NCBI GenBank assembly: GCA_964384625.1
Contig: CAYLNH010000059.1
Coordinates: 1-30,158 of the forward strand
Length of the DNA: 30,158 nucleotides
Direction of reading: 5' to 3'
Source of the DNA: CAYLNH01 sp964384625
GTDB lineage: Bacteria; Verrucomicrobiota; Lentisphaeria; JABSQK01
Positions 1 to 10,648 of the stretch are shown piece by piece (the stretch's first letter is position 1; each line of letters starts with the position of its first letter). The notes below the pieces were generated by a model. It was not told the origin of the DNA. It made no database searches and was given only the letters and a program-made list of their open reading frames with translations. The position numbers were made by a program, and so were the translations under genes.

Positions 1-25
1 GAACTACAAAATCGCCGCTAATTGT

Positions 26-451
26 TCATGTTAATTTCGGACGAGCTCTTAGATCAGTCCCGTCTTTGTGGACAGGTATGAAGAGCTGCGCTGAACTCAC
101 GCCAGGAACAACATCCAGAGTGTTGAACAGAATGGCATCTTTGGCAACAATCCAATCGCTGGTTCCAGGTTCATTGACCGCCTCGGAGAGTTTCAGATTA
201 CGAGCGCCAGCTTCCTTAGCCATGTGATAACTGCCTTTGGTCGTCTGAATCGGAGAAGCTAGAGCTTTGATGCCACCCCAGTCTTCTTTGGCAGTTTGCA
301 CACCACTTTCAACAACTTGACCCCAAGCCGCTCGTCCTCTCTTTGTCAAGAGAGAATGAGGCTTTGCCAGATCCCAATAAGTTTGGATCCAGTCGTTATC
401 CCAGCTCCACAATCCTGTTGGATCCCAGTTGTTCGCGGGGTCCCTCCAGGC
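26..451 (-). pseudogene. Rhs-like C-terminal tip (fragment)
   Basis: The frame is open from codon 451-449 to a TGA at 28-26, and an in-frame TAA at 454-452 closes it upstream. Its first residues read AWRDPANNWDPTGLWSWDND, resembling the end of the RHS repeat-associated core (DPxGLxxxD) that precedes the variable C-terminal domain. About 125 residues follow, with no toxin family I recognise. An internal TTG at 412-410 gives a 128-residue ORF, but no convincing ribosome binding site was seen. The thousand-plus residue Rhs core is absent: the upstream neighbour is the intact sppA, whose stop lies only a few bases away. GC is near 50%, clearly below the rest of the window. Most likely a recombination remnant or displaced Rhs tip; an independently expressed small protein cannot be excluded. 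Confidence 0.5.
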
Positions 452-459
452 TTATAGGA

Positions 460-1596
460 CTATCGCGCCGGGAGCCAGAGGTAGTAGAAGCCGGGACGGG
501 TGGGAGGGAGAATGGTGCCGAAGTCAACTTTGATCGTGCCCGGGGGGTGGGTGTAGATGCTGGTGTCGGGGTCGGGGCCGCGTAGATAGCGAACGACTTT
601 GGGCTTCCTCAGGCCGGCGTTGATTGCAGCTTCGTCCAGGACGTCCTGAAGGTATTTGATGTCGTCAATCAGGCCGTTGGCCTTGGCCTGAGCGGCGGTA
701 TAGACGCGGCCGTCGGCAATGGGTTTGAGTTGTGCCGCGGTCTTGAATGCCGGGCGGTTCTCGACGACGGCGGCCAGGAACCTGGCGTACATGTCGTTGA
801 TGACTCCCTGGAAGACGGCGCGTTCTTTGTCGCTCAAGTCGCGCAGCGGGTTGCCCATGTCCTTCATGGGGCCGCTTTTGATGATGATCTCATCGTAGCC
901 GATCTTGCCGGCGAGTTTGCGGGCCTGCGGCACGCGCCCGATGACGCCGATGCTGCCGACCACGCTGGTGGGGTGGGCGTAGATCTTGTCGGCGGCCACG
1001 CTGATGTAGTAGCCGCCGGAGCAGCCGAGCGACAGGATGGACGCATACACCGGGATGCCGGTCTTCTGTTTGAAGGTAAGGACCTCCTTGAAGATAATGT
1101 TGGACGCGGTGGCGCCGCCGCCGGGGGTGTCGATGCGCAGGACCAGCGCTTTGACGGCCTTGTCGTCGCCGGCCTTGCGCAGCACGCGCGCAACGGCATC
1201 GGGGCTGACGGGATCGCCGAGCAAGCCGCGGGCGCCGATGGAGATTTTGCCGGAGATATCGAGGACGAGGATCTTGCCGTCACTGGGGAAGCCCCTGCGA
1301 TAGAGGGTCTGCTCTTCCAGGGGCGGGTCCGCGAAGAGTCCGAGGCCTGGTCCGAGGCAGCCGGTGACAAACAGGGTCGAGGCCAGCAGTGCGACGCCGA
1401 GCAGACCGCGTCCCAGTTGCGCCAAGCCCGATGGGTTTTCCTCTACCGGCGCCGGACCCGGGTCGCGGAAGTCTGGCCGTGCCGCCCGGCATGCCCGCTC
1501 CTCGACGCACCGCAACCGGCTCTCCGGGACAGGGCAAGCCATTGCCGCGGGATCGGCGCAGCACGGCACCCGCGGGACGGGGCACGGAACCTTCAT
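460..1596 (-). CDS. sppA: SppA-family signal peptide peptidase (lipoprotein)
   Basis: S49-family serine protease, 378 aa, expected to degrade cleaved signal peptides or membrane protein fragments at the outer face of the inner membrane. A hydrophobic segment at about residues 64-79 ends in a lipobox-like FVTGC (Cys80), preceded by an unusually long, Cys- and Pro-rich N-region. The core follows from about 108: the RIDTPGGG motif at 154-161, the nucleophile Ser193 in GCSGGYYIS, and the general-base candidate Lys245 in SGPMKDMG. It is the short single-domain form, as in Bacillus SppA. The ATG lies 3 bases after the carA TGA, with AAGGAG about 10 bases upstream, so the long N-terminus is probably real and translation is coupled to carA. 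No Met occurs closer to the hydrophobic segment. Confidence 0.85.
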   Translation of the reverse strand: MKVPCPVPRVPCCADPAAMACPVPESRLRCVEERACRAARPDFRDPGPAPVEENPSGLAQLGRGLLGVALLASTLFVTGCLGPGLGLFADPPLEEQTLYRRGFPSDGKILVLDISGKISIGARGLLGDPVSPDAVARVLRKAGDDKAVKALVLRIDTPGGGATASNIIFKEVLTFKQKTGIPVYASILSLGCSGGYYISVAADKIYAHPTSVVGSIGVIGRVPQARKLAGKIGYDEIIIKSGPMKDMGNPLRDLSDKERAVFQGVINDMYARFLAAVVENRPAFKTAAQLKPIADGRVYTAAQAKANGLIDDIKYLQDVLDEAAINAGLRKPKVVRYLRGPDPDTSIYTHPPGTIKVDFGTILPPTRPGFYYLWLPAR

Positions 1597-1599
1597 GGG

Positions 1600-2760
1600 T
1601 CAGCTCTCCTTGATCAGGTCGCGGAAGCGTTTGAACAGGTAGTAGGGGTCGTGCGGTCCGGGGCCGGCTTCCGGGTGGTACTGCACGGCGAACATCGGCT
1701 CTTTGGTATGGCGCACGCCTTCGACGGTATCGTCGTTGAGGTTGATGTGCGAGATCTCGAGCGGGGTGCCTGTGATCGAGTCGGGGTCGACCGCGAAGTT
1801 GTGGTTCTGCGAGGTGATTTCGACTTCTTCGGTAACGAGGTCCTTGACCGGATGGTTGATACCGTGGTGGCCGAACTTGAGGCGGTAGGTCTTGGCGCCG
1901 GCGGCGAGGCTGAGCAGCTGATGTCCGAGGCAGATGCCCATGATGGGCACCTTGCCGATCAGTGCTTTGGCGGCGTCGATGGCGTAGCGGACGGCGGCCG
2001 GATCGGCGGGACCGTTGGAGAAGAAGACGCCGTCGGGCCGGCGCTTCAGGATCTCCTGCGGATCGGTTTTGGCGGGGACGACATGGACGTCCATGCCGTG
2101 CTGGCGCAGGCCGCGGAGGATATTCCATTTGATGCCGAAGTCGTAGGCGACGATCTTCAGATCGGCGGGCGCGAGCTCGGCATCCCAGCCCCAACTGGTG
2201 GTTTTCTCGCCGTCTTTGTCCCAGTCGTAGCTGTCGTCGGCGGACACGCGCGAGGCGTAGTCCTGATTATCCAGGCCTTCCCATTCTCTGGCGATCTTGA
2301 CGGCCTCTTCGGTCTCGACCTTGCCGGCGACGCTGAGGTAGCCTTTCTGGGTGCCGCCGTCGCGGAGCTTACTGGTGAGGGCGCGGGTGTCAATGCCCTC
2401 GATGGCGGGGATGTCGTTGGCCTTCAGGTAGTCGGCGAGACTCACTTCGGAGCGCCAGTTGACGGGCTCGTTCATCTCGTGCACAATGAAGCCGTTGAGG
2501 AACAGACTGCGGGACTCGCGATCGGCGTCGTTGATGCCGGTATTGCCGATTTCCGGGTAGGTCATGGTGACGAACTGGCCGGCGTAGGAGGGATCGTTCA
2601 GGATCTCCTGGTAGCCGGACATTCCAGTGTTGAAGACGACTTCGCCGACTTTATCGATGGCGGCGCCGACGGAATGGCCGCGCATGATGGTGCCGTCTTC
2701 CAGGGCCAGAAACGCTTGTTTGTCGCGTTTGGCCTTCCAATTCCAACGTGAATCGCCCAT
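1600..2760 (-). CDS. carA: Carbamoyl-phosphate synthase small subunit
   Basis: Glutamine amidotransferase subunit of carbamoyl-phosphate synthase; it hydrolyses glutamine and passes ammonia to CarB for arginine and pyrimidine synthesis. The protein is 386 aa from the chosen ATG, a normal length. The N-terminal CarA domain shows the family motifs GEVVFNTGMSGYQE and TYPEIGNTG. The class I amidotransferase domain has the nucleophile Cys277 in GICLGHQ and the His362/Glu364 pair in QYHPEAGPGPHD. The start at 2760 is supported by AAGGA 8 bases upstream; an earlier in-frame start at 2808 overlaps the promoter and lacks family sequence. The gene leads a two-gene operon with sppA. carB is not in the window. 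Confidence 0.95.
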   Translation of the reverse strand: MGDSRWNWKAKRDKQAFLALEDGTIMRGHSVGAAIDKVGEVVFNTGMSGYQEILNDPSYAGQFVTMTYPEIGNTGINDADRESRSLFLNGFIVHEMNEPVNWRSEVSLADYLKANDIPAIEGIDTRALTSKLRDGGTQKGYLSVAGKVETEEAVKIAREWEGLDNQDYASRVSADDSYDWDKDGEKTTSWGWDAELAPADLKIVAYDFGIKWNILRGLRQHGMDVHVVPAKTDPQEILKRRPDGVFFSNGPADPAAVRYAIDAAKALIGKVPIMGICLGHQLLSLAAGAKTYRLKFGHHGINHPVKDLVTEEVEITSQNHNFAVDPDSITGTPLEISHINLNDDTVEGVRHTKEPMFAVQYHPEAGPGPHDPYYLFKRFRDLIKES

Positions 2761-2807
2761 GAATATGGTCCTTGGCGTAGAGGTTATGTCTGCAGATCCA
2801 GCGGCCA

Positions 2808-2836
2808 ACAGTAGCGAACTGTGGTGGCTGTGTCAA
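2808..2836 (-). promoter_or_regulatory. Candidate sigma70 promoter of carA-sppA
   Basis: Reading on the minus strand, TTGACA (2836-2831) is a perfect -35 box, followed by a 17-base spacer and TACTGT (2813-2808) as -10. The carA ATG is about 48 bases further on. No attenuator or operator was recognised between them. Confidence 0.6.
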
Positions 2837-3050
2837 GGCGGGTTCCGCGGGATCGGGGATTGAGTTGGAGTGTCGAGGGTGAGGAAACCGTGGAATACTC
2901 AATCCGTCGAATCCAGCCAATCCGACCAATACTGTGGTTGACTGGTTGTGCGCTTTGCGCGGGAGGAATCGGGGCGCCGCCACAAGGCGCGGTCGAGACG
3001 ACCGCGGCCACGATTTGGCGGCGCCGGGGGTTGATTGCGCTATGGGTGAA

Positions 3051-5939
<2,889 letters not shown>

Positions 5940-5970
5940 CCACAATGCCTTTGCTGGCGGTCGTCCCGGA

Positions 5971-5999
5971 ACATTACTCCGCCGGCCGGGCGATTGCAA
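5971..5999 (-). promoter_or_regulatory. Candidate promoter of the kinase gene
   Basis: On the minus strand, TTGCAA (5999-5994), a 17-base spacer and TAATGT (5976-5971) lie about 32 bases upstream of the kinase ATG. The boxes match the consensus only in part. Confidence 0.35.
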
Positions 6000-6021
6000 T
6001 GCGCTCACGAATCCGGGGTGA

Positions 6022-6116
6022 GCCCTCGTCTGCTGCCTTCGTCGGCATCCCGTCGCGACTCTCAAGAGGTCGGGACGGGATCTCTATGCCGAATGCAGAG
6101 GGCGGTAATCGAGGGC
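6022..6116. repeat. Long imperfect palindrome (repeat family 2, copy 1)
   Basis: The outer arms GCCCTCG (6022-6028) and CGAGGGC (6110-6116) enclose further paired blocks: GGCAT with ATGCC, ATCCCGTC with GACGGGAT, and CGAC with GTCG around CTCAAGAG. The reverse complement of the right arm (GCCCTCGATTACCGCCC...CTGCAT) matches the repeat at 27706, which shows this is a dispersed repeat and not just a local hairpin. Confidence 0.7.
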
Positions 6117-6170
6117 CTGCAATCCGGGAGCTGAGCTCCTCCTCAGGTCCCGGAACTTCCCGCCCTCCCC

Positions 6171-6198
6171 TTGTATTCAAACGCGTTGTCACTACATA
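6171..6198 (+). promoter_or_regulatory. Candidate promoter of gcvPB
   Basis: TTGTAT (6171-6176), a 16-base spacer and TACATA (6193-6198) precede the gcvPB ATG by about 60 bases. The match to sigma70 consensus is weak; the AT-rich setting supports it. Confidence 0.3.
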
Positions 6199-6258
6199 TA
6201 GAGACAAAGAAAACTTGGAAGCAACAAGCAATAGAAGGAAAAGCAAAGGACAACAACC

Positions 6259-7716
6259 ATGATCGGAGAATTGATCTTCGAGAAGGGGCGTCCCGGAAGG
6301 CGCGGCTCGACGCTGCCCTCCCTGGATGTGCCGTTGCGGTCAGCCGTCCCGCCGGGATTGAGCCGACCGAAACCGGCGCCCCTGCCGGAGGTGTCGGAGC
6401 TTGATGTCGTCCGGCACTACGTCAATCTGAGCCGGAAGAACCTGGCGGTTGACACGTGCTTCTACCCATTGGGCTCCTGCACCATGAAGTACAACCCGAA
6501 GTTTCACGAGCGCATCGCGTCGCTGCGCGGCTTCGCCAATCTGCATCCGCTCCTGCCGCAGTTGCTGCAGGGCGGTCAGCTCACTCAGGGCGCTCTGGCG
6601 GTGCTATACGAGTTGGAGCAACTGCTCTGCGAGATCCTCGGGTTCCGCAGCTTCACCATGCAGCCCCTCGCCGGCTCGCACGGGGAGTTGACCGGGATCA
6701 TGATGATCGCGGCCTACCACAAGAAGTACAGCGATCCCGACCGCAACGTGATGTTGATCCCGGACTCGGCCCACGGCACCAATCCCGCCAGCGCCGCCAT
6801 GGCCGGCTTCGCCGTCGTCGAAGTACCCACCGCCGCCGACGGCAATGTCGACCTCGACGCCTTGCAGGCCGAGCTTACCGACAATGTCGCCGGCATCATG
6901 CTGACGTGCCCGAGTACGGTGGGGCTGTTTGATCACAACACCGCGGAGATCTGCCGGCTGGTGCACGAAGCCGGCGGTCTGTGCTACGGCGACGGCGCCA
7001 ATCTGAACGCGCTGCTGGGCCGCGTCCGCCCGGGTGATCTGGGCTTCGACTGCATGCACGTCAACCTGCACAAGACCTTTGCGACCCCGCACGGCGGCGG
7101 CGGCCCGGGCTCCGGCGTCGTCGGCGTCACCAAGGTTCTCGAGCCGTTTCTGCCGACCTCGCGCGTCATCAAACGGGCGGACGGCAGTTACTATCTGAAT
7201 TACAGCTACGCCGATACGATCGGCTATATTGCACCGTTCTACGGCAACTTCGCGATCATCCTGCGGGCCTACGCCTACATCCTGACGCTGGGCCGCGCGG
7301 GCATGATCCGCGTCGGCGAGAACGCGGTGCTCAACGCCAATTACATTCGTTCCCGGCTGCGGCAGCACCTGGACGAGCCGTTCGACCGCGCCTGCATGCA
7401 CGAATGCGTGCTGTCGGGGGAGAGTCTGGCGCAGGACAAGGGCGTCCGCGCCCTGGATCTGGCCAAGGGGCTGCTCGACGCCGGGTTCCACCCGCCGACC
7501 GTATATTTTCCGCTCATCGTGCCTGAGTGCCTGATGATCGAACCCACCGAGACGGAGTCCAGGGAAACACTGGACGCCTTTGTGGAGGCGATCATCGAGC
7601 TGATCGAACAGGCGAAAACGGACCCGGAGAGTTTTGCGGCGATGCCGCGGAATTTCCCCGTAACCCGACTGGACGAAACGCACGCAGCGCGCCAGCCGGA
7701 TCTGGCCAGCCGCTAG
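6259..7716 (+). CDS. gcvPB: Glycine dehydrogenase (decarboxylating) subunit 2
   Basis: C-terminal half (beta subunit) of the P-protein of the glycine cleavage system, 485 aa, the usual length for the split form. With GcvPA it decarboxylates glycine via pyridoxal phosphate and transfers the aminomethyl group to lipoyl-GcvH. Family signatures: FYPLGSCTMKYNP at 69-80, QPLAGSHGELTG at 135-146, SAHGTNPASAAMAGF at 170-184, and the PLP Schiff-base Lys272 in NLHKTFATPHGGGGPG. AAAGGA about 9 bases upstream fixes the ATG. gcvPA, gcvT and gcvH are not adjacent: the upstream neighbour is a divergent kinase and the downstream one is recJ, which starts about 50 bases later on the same strand. Confidence 0.95.
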   Translation: MIGELIFEKGRPGRRGSTLPSLDVPLRSAVPPGLSRPKPAPLPEVSELDVVRHYVNLSRKNLAVDTCFYPLGSCTMKYNPKFHERIASLRGFANLHPLLPQLLQGGQLTQGALAVLYELEQLLCEILGFRSFTMQPLAGSHGELTGIMMIAAYHKKYSDPDRNVMLIPDSAHGTNPASAAMAGFAVVEVPTAADGNVDLDALQAELTDNVAGIMLTCPSTVGLFDHNTAEICRLVHEAGGLCYGDGANLNALLGRVRPGDLGFDCMHVNLHKTFATPHGGGGPGSGVVGVTKVLEPFLPTSRVIKRADGSYYLNYSYADTIGYIAPFYGNFAIILRAYAYILTLGRAGMIRVGENAVLNANYIRSRLRQHLDEPFDRACMHECVLSGESLAQDKGVRALDLAKGLLDAGFHPPTVYFPLIVPECLMIEPTETESRETLDAFVEAIIELIEQAKTDPESFAAMPRNFPVTRLDETHAARQPDLASR

Positions 7717-7767
7717 GCTGCCTTCCCGTTTCCGCTCCCCGAAGTTCCTCAACGCAGGCACGAACCG

Positions 7768-9477
7768 ATGAGTATCTCCAACCAGAACTGGCACATCAAG
7801 CGTCCCGACCCGGACGCACTGGGCCGCATCCGCAGTGCCTTCGGTCTGTCCCGACCGATCGCCGCCGTCCTCTGCAACCGCGGGATCGCGGCGGAAGAGG
7901 TGATGTCCTTCTTCCAGCCGAAACTACGGGACCTCACCGACCCCCTGGAAATCCCGGGCATGCCCCAGGCCGTCGCCCGCATCTGGGACGCCATCCACCG
8001 CGAAGAGAAGATCCTGATCCACGGCGATTTCGATGCCGACGGGATCACCGCCACCGCGCTGATGGCCTGGGTGCTCAGTGAAAACGGCGCCCGCGTCGAC
8101 TGCTATCTGCCCCATCGCATCGACGACGGCTACGGCCTCAGCCCCGAGTCACTGGCCAAATGTCTGGACGGCCATCGCCTGGTACTGACGGTCGACTGCG
8201 GCATCACCAGCGTCGAAGGCGCCGCCCTGGCCCGGGAACGCGGAATCGATTTGATCATCACGGACCACCATCAGCCCGGCGAGGAGATGCCGGAAGCCCA
8301 CACGATAATCAACCCGAAGCTGATGCCCGATCGCCAGGACCTCAACGTGCTCGCCGGCGTCGGCGTCTGTTTCAAGGTCTGCCACGGCTTCCTCAAGTAC
8401 GGCCGCGAACAGGAGTTCGGCGGGCACACTCCGGACCTGCGCGACGGCATGGACCTGGTGGCGCTCGGTACCGTGGCCGACATTGTCCCGCTGCACGGCG
8501 AGAACCGTTGCCTGGTGCGCTACGGCATGCAGGTGCTCTCGTCCCAACGCCGGCCCGGCATTCACGCGCTCTGCGGCATTGCCGGGATCCGGGATCAATT
8601 GCGGACCGAGGATATCGCCTTTCGTCTGGCCCCGCGCCTGAACGCCGCCGGCCGTATGGGCGACGCCAACGAAGCACTCAAACTTCTGCAGTGCGAGAGC
8701 ATTATCGAAGCCCACGACCTCGCCCGCAACCTCGATCGCTACAACCGCCAGCGGCAGGACCACGAGGAAGAGACCTATCAGGCCGCCCGCGAGCAGATCA
8801 ACGAAGTCGAAGCCCAGCAGTGCCACTCGCTCGTGGTCCGCGGCGACGACTGGCATCGCGGCGTCATCGGCATCGTGGCCTCGCGCCTGGCCCAGGAATT
8901 CAACCGGCCGGCCATCGTGCTCGCCCTGGACGACGCCGGCGAACTGCACGGCTCCGGCCGCAGCGTGCCCGGCGTGAATCTGGTCGAGATGCTCGAGTCC
9001 TGCCGTGAACATCTGATCCGTTTCGGCGGCCATCCCATGGCGGTCGGGCTGGCAATGGCAACCGACTGCTACGATGCGTTCACCGAACAACTTGAAACCG
9101 CCATCTGCCAACTGCACGACGGCACGCCCAGTGCCCGTCCCGCGCTCGAACTCGAAAGCGATGCGCACCTGGCGGATCTTTCCGACAGCTTTTTCTCCGA
9201 GATCGAGATGCTGGCGCCGTTCGGCCATGAGAACCCCGCACCCGTGTTCATGTTCCCCCATCTGCGAACCGTGCGCGTGGCCGCGGCAGGCGCCAACAGC
9301 AGCCGCGGCAGTCTCGGCGATCATAACGGCAACCGCATCAACTTCATCTACTTCGGGCAGCGTCCGAACCAGCTGCCGCCGGGTCCCTGGGATGTTGCCG
9401 CCATTCCGGAGATGAACTTCTACAACGGCACCGCAACCCCGCAACTGAACATCCAGGACATCCGCCCGGCCACTTGA
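7768..9477 (+). CDS. recJ: Single-stranded-DNA-specific exonuclease RecJ
   Basis: DHH-superfamily 5'-3' ssDNA exonuclease of RecF-pathway recombination and mismatch repair, cytoplasmic, 569 aa. The DHH domain carries the Mn-binding motifs HGDFDADG at 85-92, TVDCGIT at 141-147 and the DHH triad at 166-168, with LVALGTVADIVPL and RLAPRLNAAGRMG typical of RecJ. The DHHA1 domain has HRGVIGIVASRLA at 363-375, GSGRSV at 395-400 and GGHPMAVGL at 420-428. The C-terminal OB-fold region includes LAPFGHENPAPVF. It lies 51 bases after gcvPB and probably shares its transcript. The ribosome binding site is weak (GCAGGC), but the protein starts where RecJ homologues do. Confidence 0.95.
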   Translation: MSISNQNWHIKRPDPDALGRIRSAFGLSRPIAAVLCNRGIAAEEVMSFFQPKLRDLTDPLEIPGMPQAVARIWDAIHREEKILIHGDFDADGITATALMAWVLSENGARVDCYLPHRIDDGYGLSPESLAKCLDGHRLVLTVDCGITSVEGAALARERGIDLIITDHHQPGEEMPEAHTIINPKLMPDRQDLNVLAGVGVCFKVCHGFLKYGREQEFGGHTPDLRDGMDLVALGTVADIVPLHGENRCLVRYGMQVLSSQRRPGIHALCGIAGIRDQLRTEDIAFRLAPRLNAAGRMGDANEALKLLQCESIIEAHDLARNLDRYNRQRQDHEEETYQAAREQINEVEAQQCHSLVVRGDDWHRGVIGIVASRLAQEFNRPAIVLALDDAGELHGSGRSVPGVNLVEMLESCREHLIRFGGHPMAVGLAMATDCYDAFTEQLETAICQLHDGTPSARPALELESDAHLADLSDSFFSEIEMLAPFGHENPAPVFMFPHLRTVRVAAAGANSSRGSLGDHNGNRINFIYFGQRPNQLPPGPWDVAAIPEMNFYNGTATPQLNIQDIRPAT

Positions 9478-9623
9478 GAGCGGCCGATCGCCAGAGTCAT
9501 CCCGGCGGCGGGCCGAACGGGACCACGGAGACCACCGGGCGCTGAGGGGGGCGTTGGCGAAATGGTCATGTGCGGCAGCACAGTAACCGTTACGCTTACG
9601 TTCGTATGCGGCCGTAATTCGTC

Positions 9624-9710
9624 CCTTCAGGCCTGGGTTAAAGGGCAGAATTACCCACCCAGGCCGATGGCCTGGGCTTCATCAATGTCGACCCGTTGGG
9701 CCTCTGAAGG
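9624..9710. repeat. Structured REP-like palindromic element
   Basis: An outer stem CCTTCAG (9624-9630)/CTGAAGG (9704-9710) encloses a near-perfect inner hairpin, GGCCTGGGT (9630-9638)/ACCCAGGCC (9657-9665), whose loop contains GGG/CCC. A second GGCCTGGG at 9669-9676 and a GGGCC at 9698-9702 form a further weaker stem. The layout resembles REP-type elements, though no transposase gene is nearby and only one copy is visible. Confidence 0.5.
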
Positions 9711-9789
9711 AGGTCTTGCGGCTAATCTTAACGGTTTCGCAGCACACAACCCTTCCGCCGCCTGCCGCGAGCCGCGAACCCCGGGCAAT

Positions 9790-9970
9790 CCGTGGCGGAA
9801 AGACTTCCGCCGGATTTATCCAACTGTGCCGGGGAAGTGGCAGCCTCCCTTCCGTTTTGTCTTCGCCCCGACTCTCCCCAGGCTGAGCCTGGGGCTTCTT
9901 CGCGGAGGGCGGACGGAGCCATTGAACAGGAGGGGGTGGAGACACTCCCCAGGCTGAGCTTTGGGCTTCT
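9790..9970. repeat. Dispersed repeat family 1, copy C
   Basis: It shares with copies at 15866, 20675 and 30040 a segment of about 50 bases reading roughly GTGCCGGGGGAGTGTC, then AGCCTCCCTTC, then TTTTG-CTTCGCCCC (here 9824-9876). It continues into two hairpins: 9877-9895 (CCCCAGGCT, a 1-base gap, AGCCTGGGG, then CTTCTT) and a degenerate second copy at 9947-9965. The first hairpin with its pyrimidine tail could also end recJ transcription. Confidence 0.7.
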
Positions 9971-10054
9971 TGGAGAGCTGGAACCCGATCCCGCATCTTT
10001 TTCGCGGCGGGCGCAGCTACATTGCCGGGCGGACTCCTCTCGCGGCGGGGATGA

Positions 10055-10498
10055 TTACGCCGCCGGCGGCCGAATCGCCGGATGCACCGCGAGGATGTCC
10101 TCGCGCAGAAGCTCGAAAAGCCGCGGGGCGGCAGTCACGACGGCACTGAGCTCGTTACGCAGTTCCTGGCGGTCCCAGGGGTCGAGCGCGACATCCCGCA
10201 ACTGCGCAATGAGCGTCTCGGCCCGCCGGTAGTCGGCATGCAGTTCAGGCCGCAAACGCGGCGGCAGATTGAGGAAGATCAGGGTGTCCTGAATGCTGTC
10301 GAACGCGAGACGCCGCCGACCGAAGGCATAGACCGCGGCGGCAACGCCCGCGCACACGACGGCCGCCAGCAGCCGGTGAAGGTCAAGTCCGACGATTTGC
10401 GAAGCCAGCAGCCAGAAGGCGGCAACCGCACAGACCAGCACGACTGCAAACACCAGCCGGCGCAGCATTTCGCGGGGTGAATTGAGTTCCGTATTCAT
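10055..10498 (-). CDS. Small membrane protein of unknown function
   Basis: I do not recognise this 147-aa protein. Two hydrophobic helices are visible at about residues 14-34 and 41-60, separated by a short loop and followed by a positively charged FGRRR, so the C-terminal 87 residues are probably cytoplasmic. That tail is leucine/arginine rich and looks helical (NLPPRLRPEL, RRAETLIAQLRD, RQELRNELSAV). The ATG has AGGTCCAGGA about 10 bases upstream. It lies 150 bases downstream of the SDR gene on the same strand and has its own candidate promoter. Coding is supported by clean membrane helices and codon use like its neighbours. Confidence 0.65.
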   Translation of the reverse strand: MNTELNSPREMLRRLVFAVVLVCAVAAFWLLASQIVGLDLHRLLAAVVCAGVAAAVYAFGRRRLAFDSIQDTLIFLNLPPRLRPELHADYRRAETLIAQLRDVALDPWDRQELRNELSAVVTAAPRLFELLREDILAVHPAIRPPAA

Positions 10499-10546
10499 GA
10501 CAGCAGGTCCTGGACCTCTCCCTCATCACGGCGTGGAACCGCATGT

Positions 10547-10576
10547 ACAGTATGGTGGTTCCCCCGGGGATTTCAA
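10547..10576 (-). promoter_or_regulatory. Candidate promoter of the small membrane protein gene
   Basis: On the minus strand, TTGAAA (10576-10571), an 18-base spacer and TACTGT (10552-10547) lie about 49 bases upstream of the ATG. The -10 hexamer is identical to that proposed for carA. Confidence 0.35.
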
Positions 10577-10648
10577 GTACCGGCAAGATCTTACGTACGC
10601 CTTTGGCGGGTGGACTCCGGTCCGGATTGTTCCGCGAGCGCGGCGAGA

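Larger units (their letters stand above)
5940..6258. other. Divergent intergenic region, kinase/gcvPB
   Basis: About 320 bases separate the kinase and gcvPB start codons. The stretch holds a candidate promoter for each gene and, between them, a long imperfect palindrome (6022-6116). The last 70 bases before gcvPB are A-rich, in contrast with the GC-rich surroundings. I see no ORF worth calling. Confidence 0.6.
9478..10054. other. Gene-free convergent region with structured repeats
   Basis: This 577-base gap lies between the converging ends of recJ and the small membrane protein gene. It holds a complex hairpin element (9624-9710) and a copy of the dispersed repeat (about 9790-9970). A 131-codon ORF on the plus strand (9562-9957) runs through both repeats, has no family resemblance or good ribosome binding site, and is not called. 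Confidence 0.6.

Noticed and set aside
1280..2194. 304-codon minus-strand ORF overlapping the carA/sppA boundary
   Set aside because: An Arg/Pro-rich frame-shifted reading of two genes whose real frames are supported by motifs and ribosome binding sites.
730..2751. Long open frame of 673 codons on the plus strand opposite sppA and carA
   Set aside because: It mirrors the codon structure of the two well-supported minus-strand genes; the product is a low-complexity Gly/Val/Asp/Ala string with no family pattern. Other long antisense frames (2934-4886, 6604-7794, 8149-9444, 13875-15692, 15890-17419, 28326-29864) were rejected for the same reason.
9562..9957. 131-codon ORF on the plus strand after recJ
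   Set aside because: It lies across the nested hairpin element and repeat copy C and lacks a ribosome binding site or any recognisable sequence.
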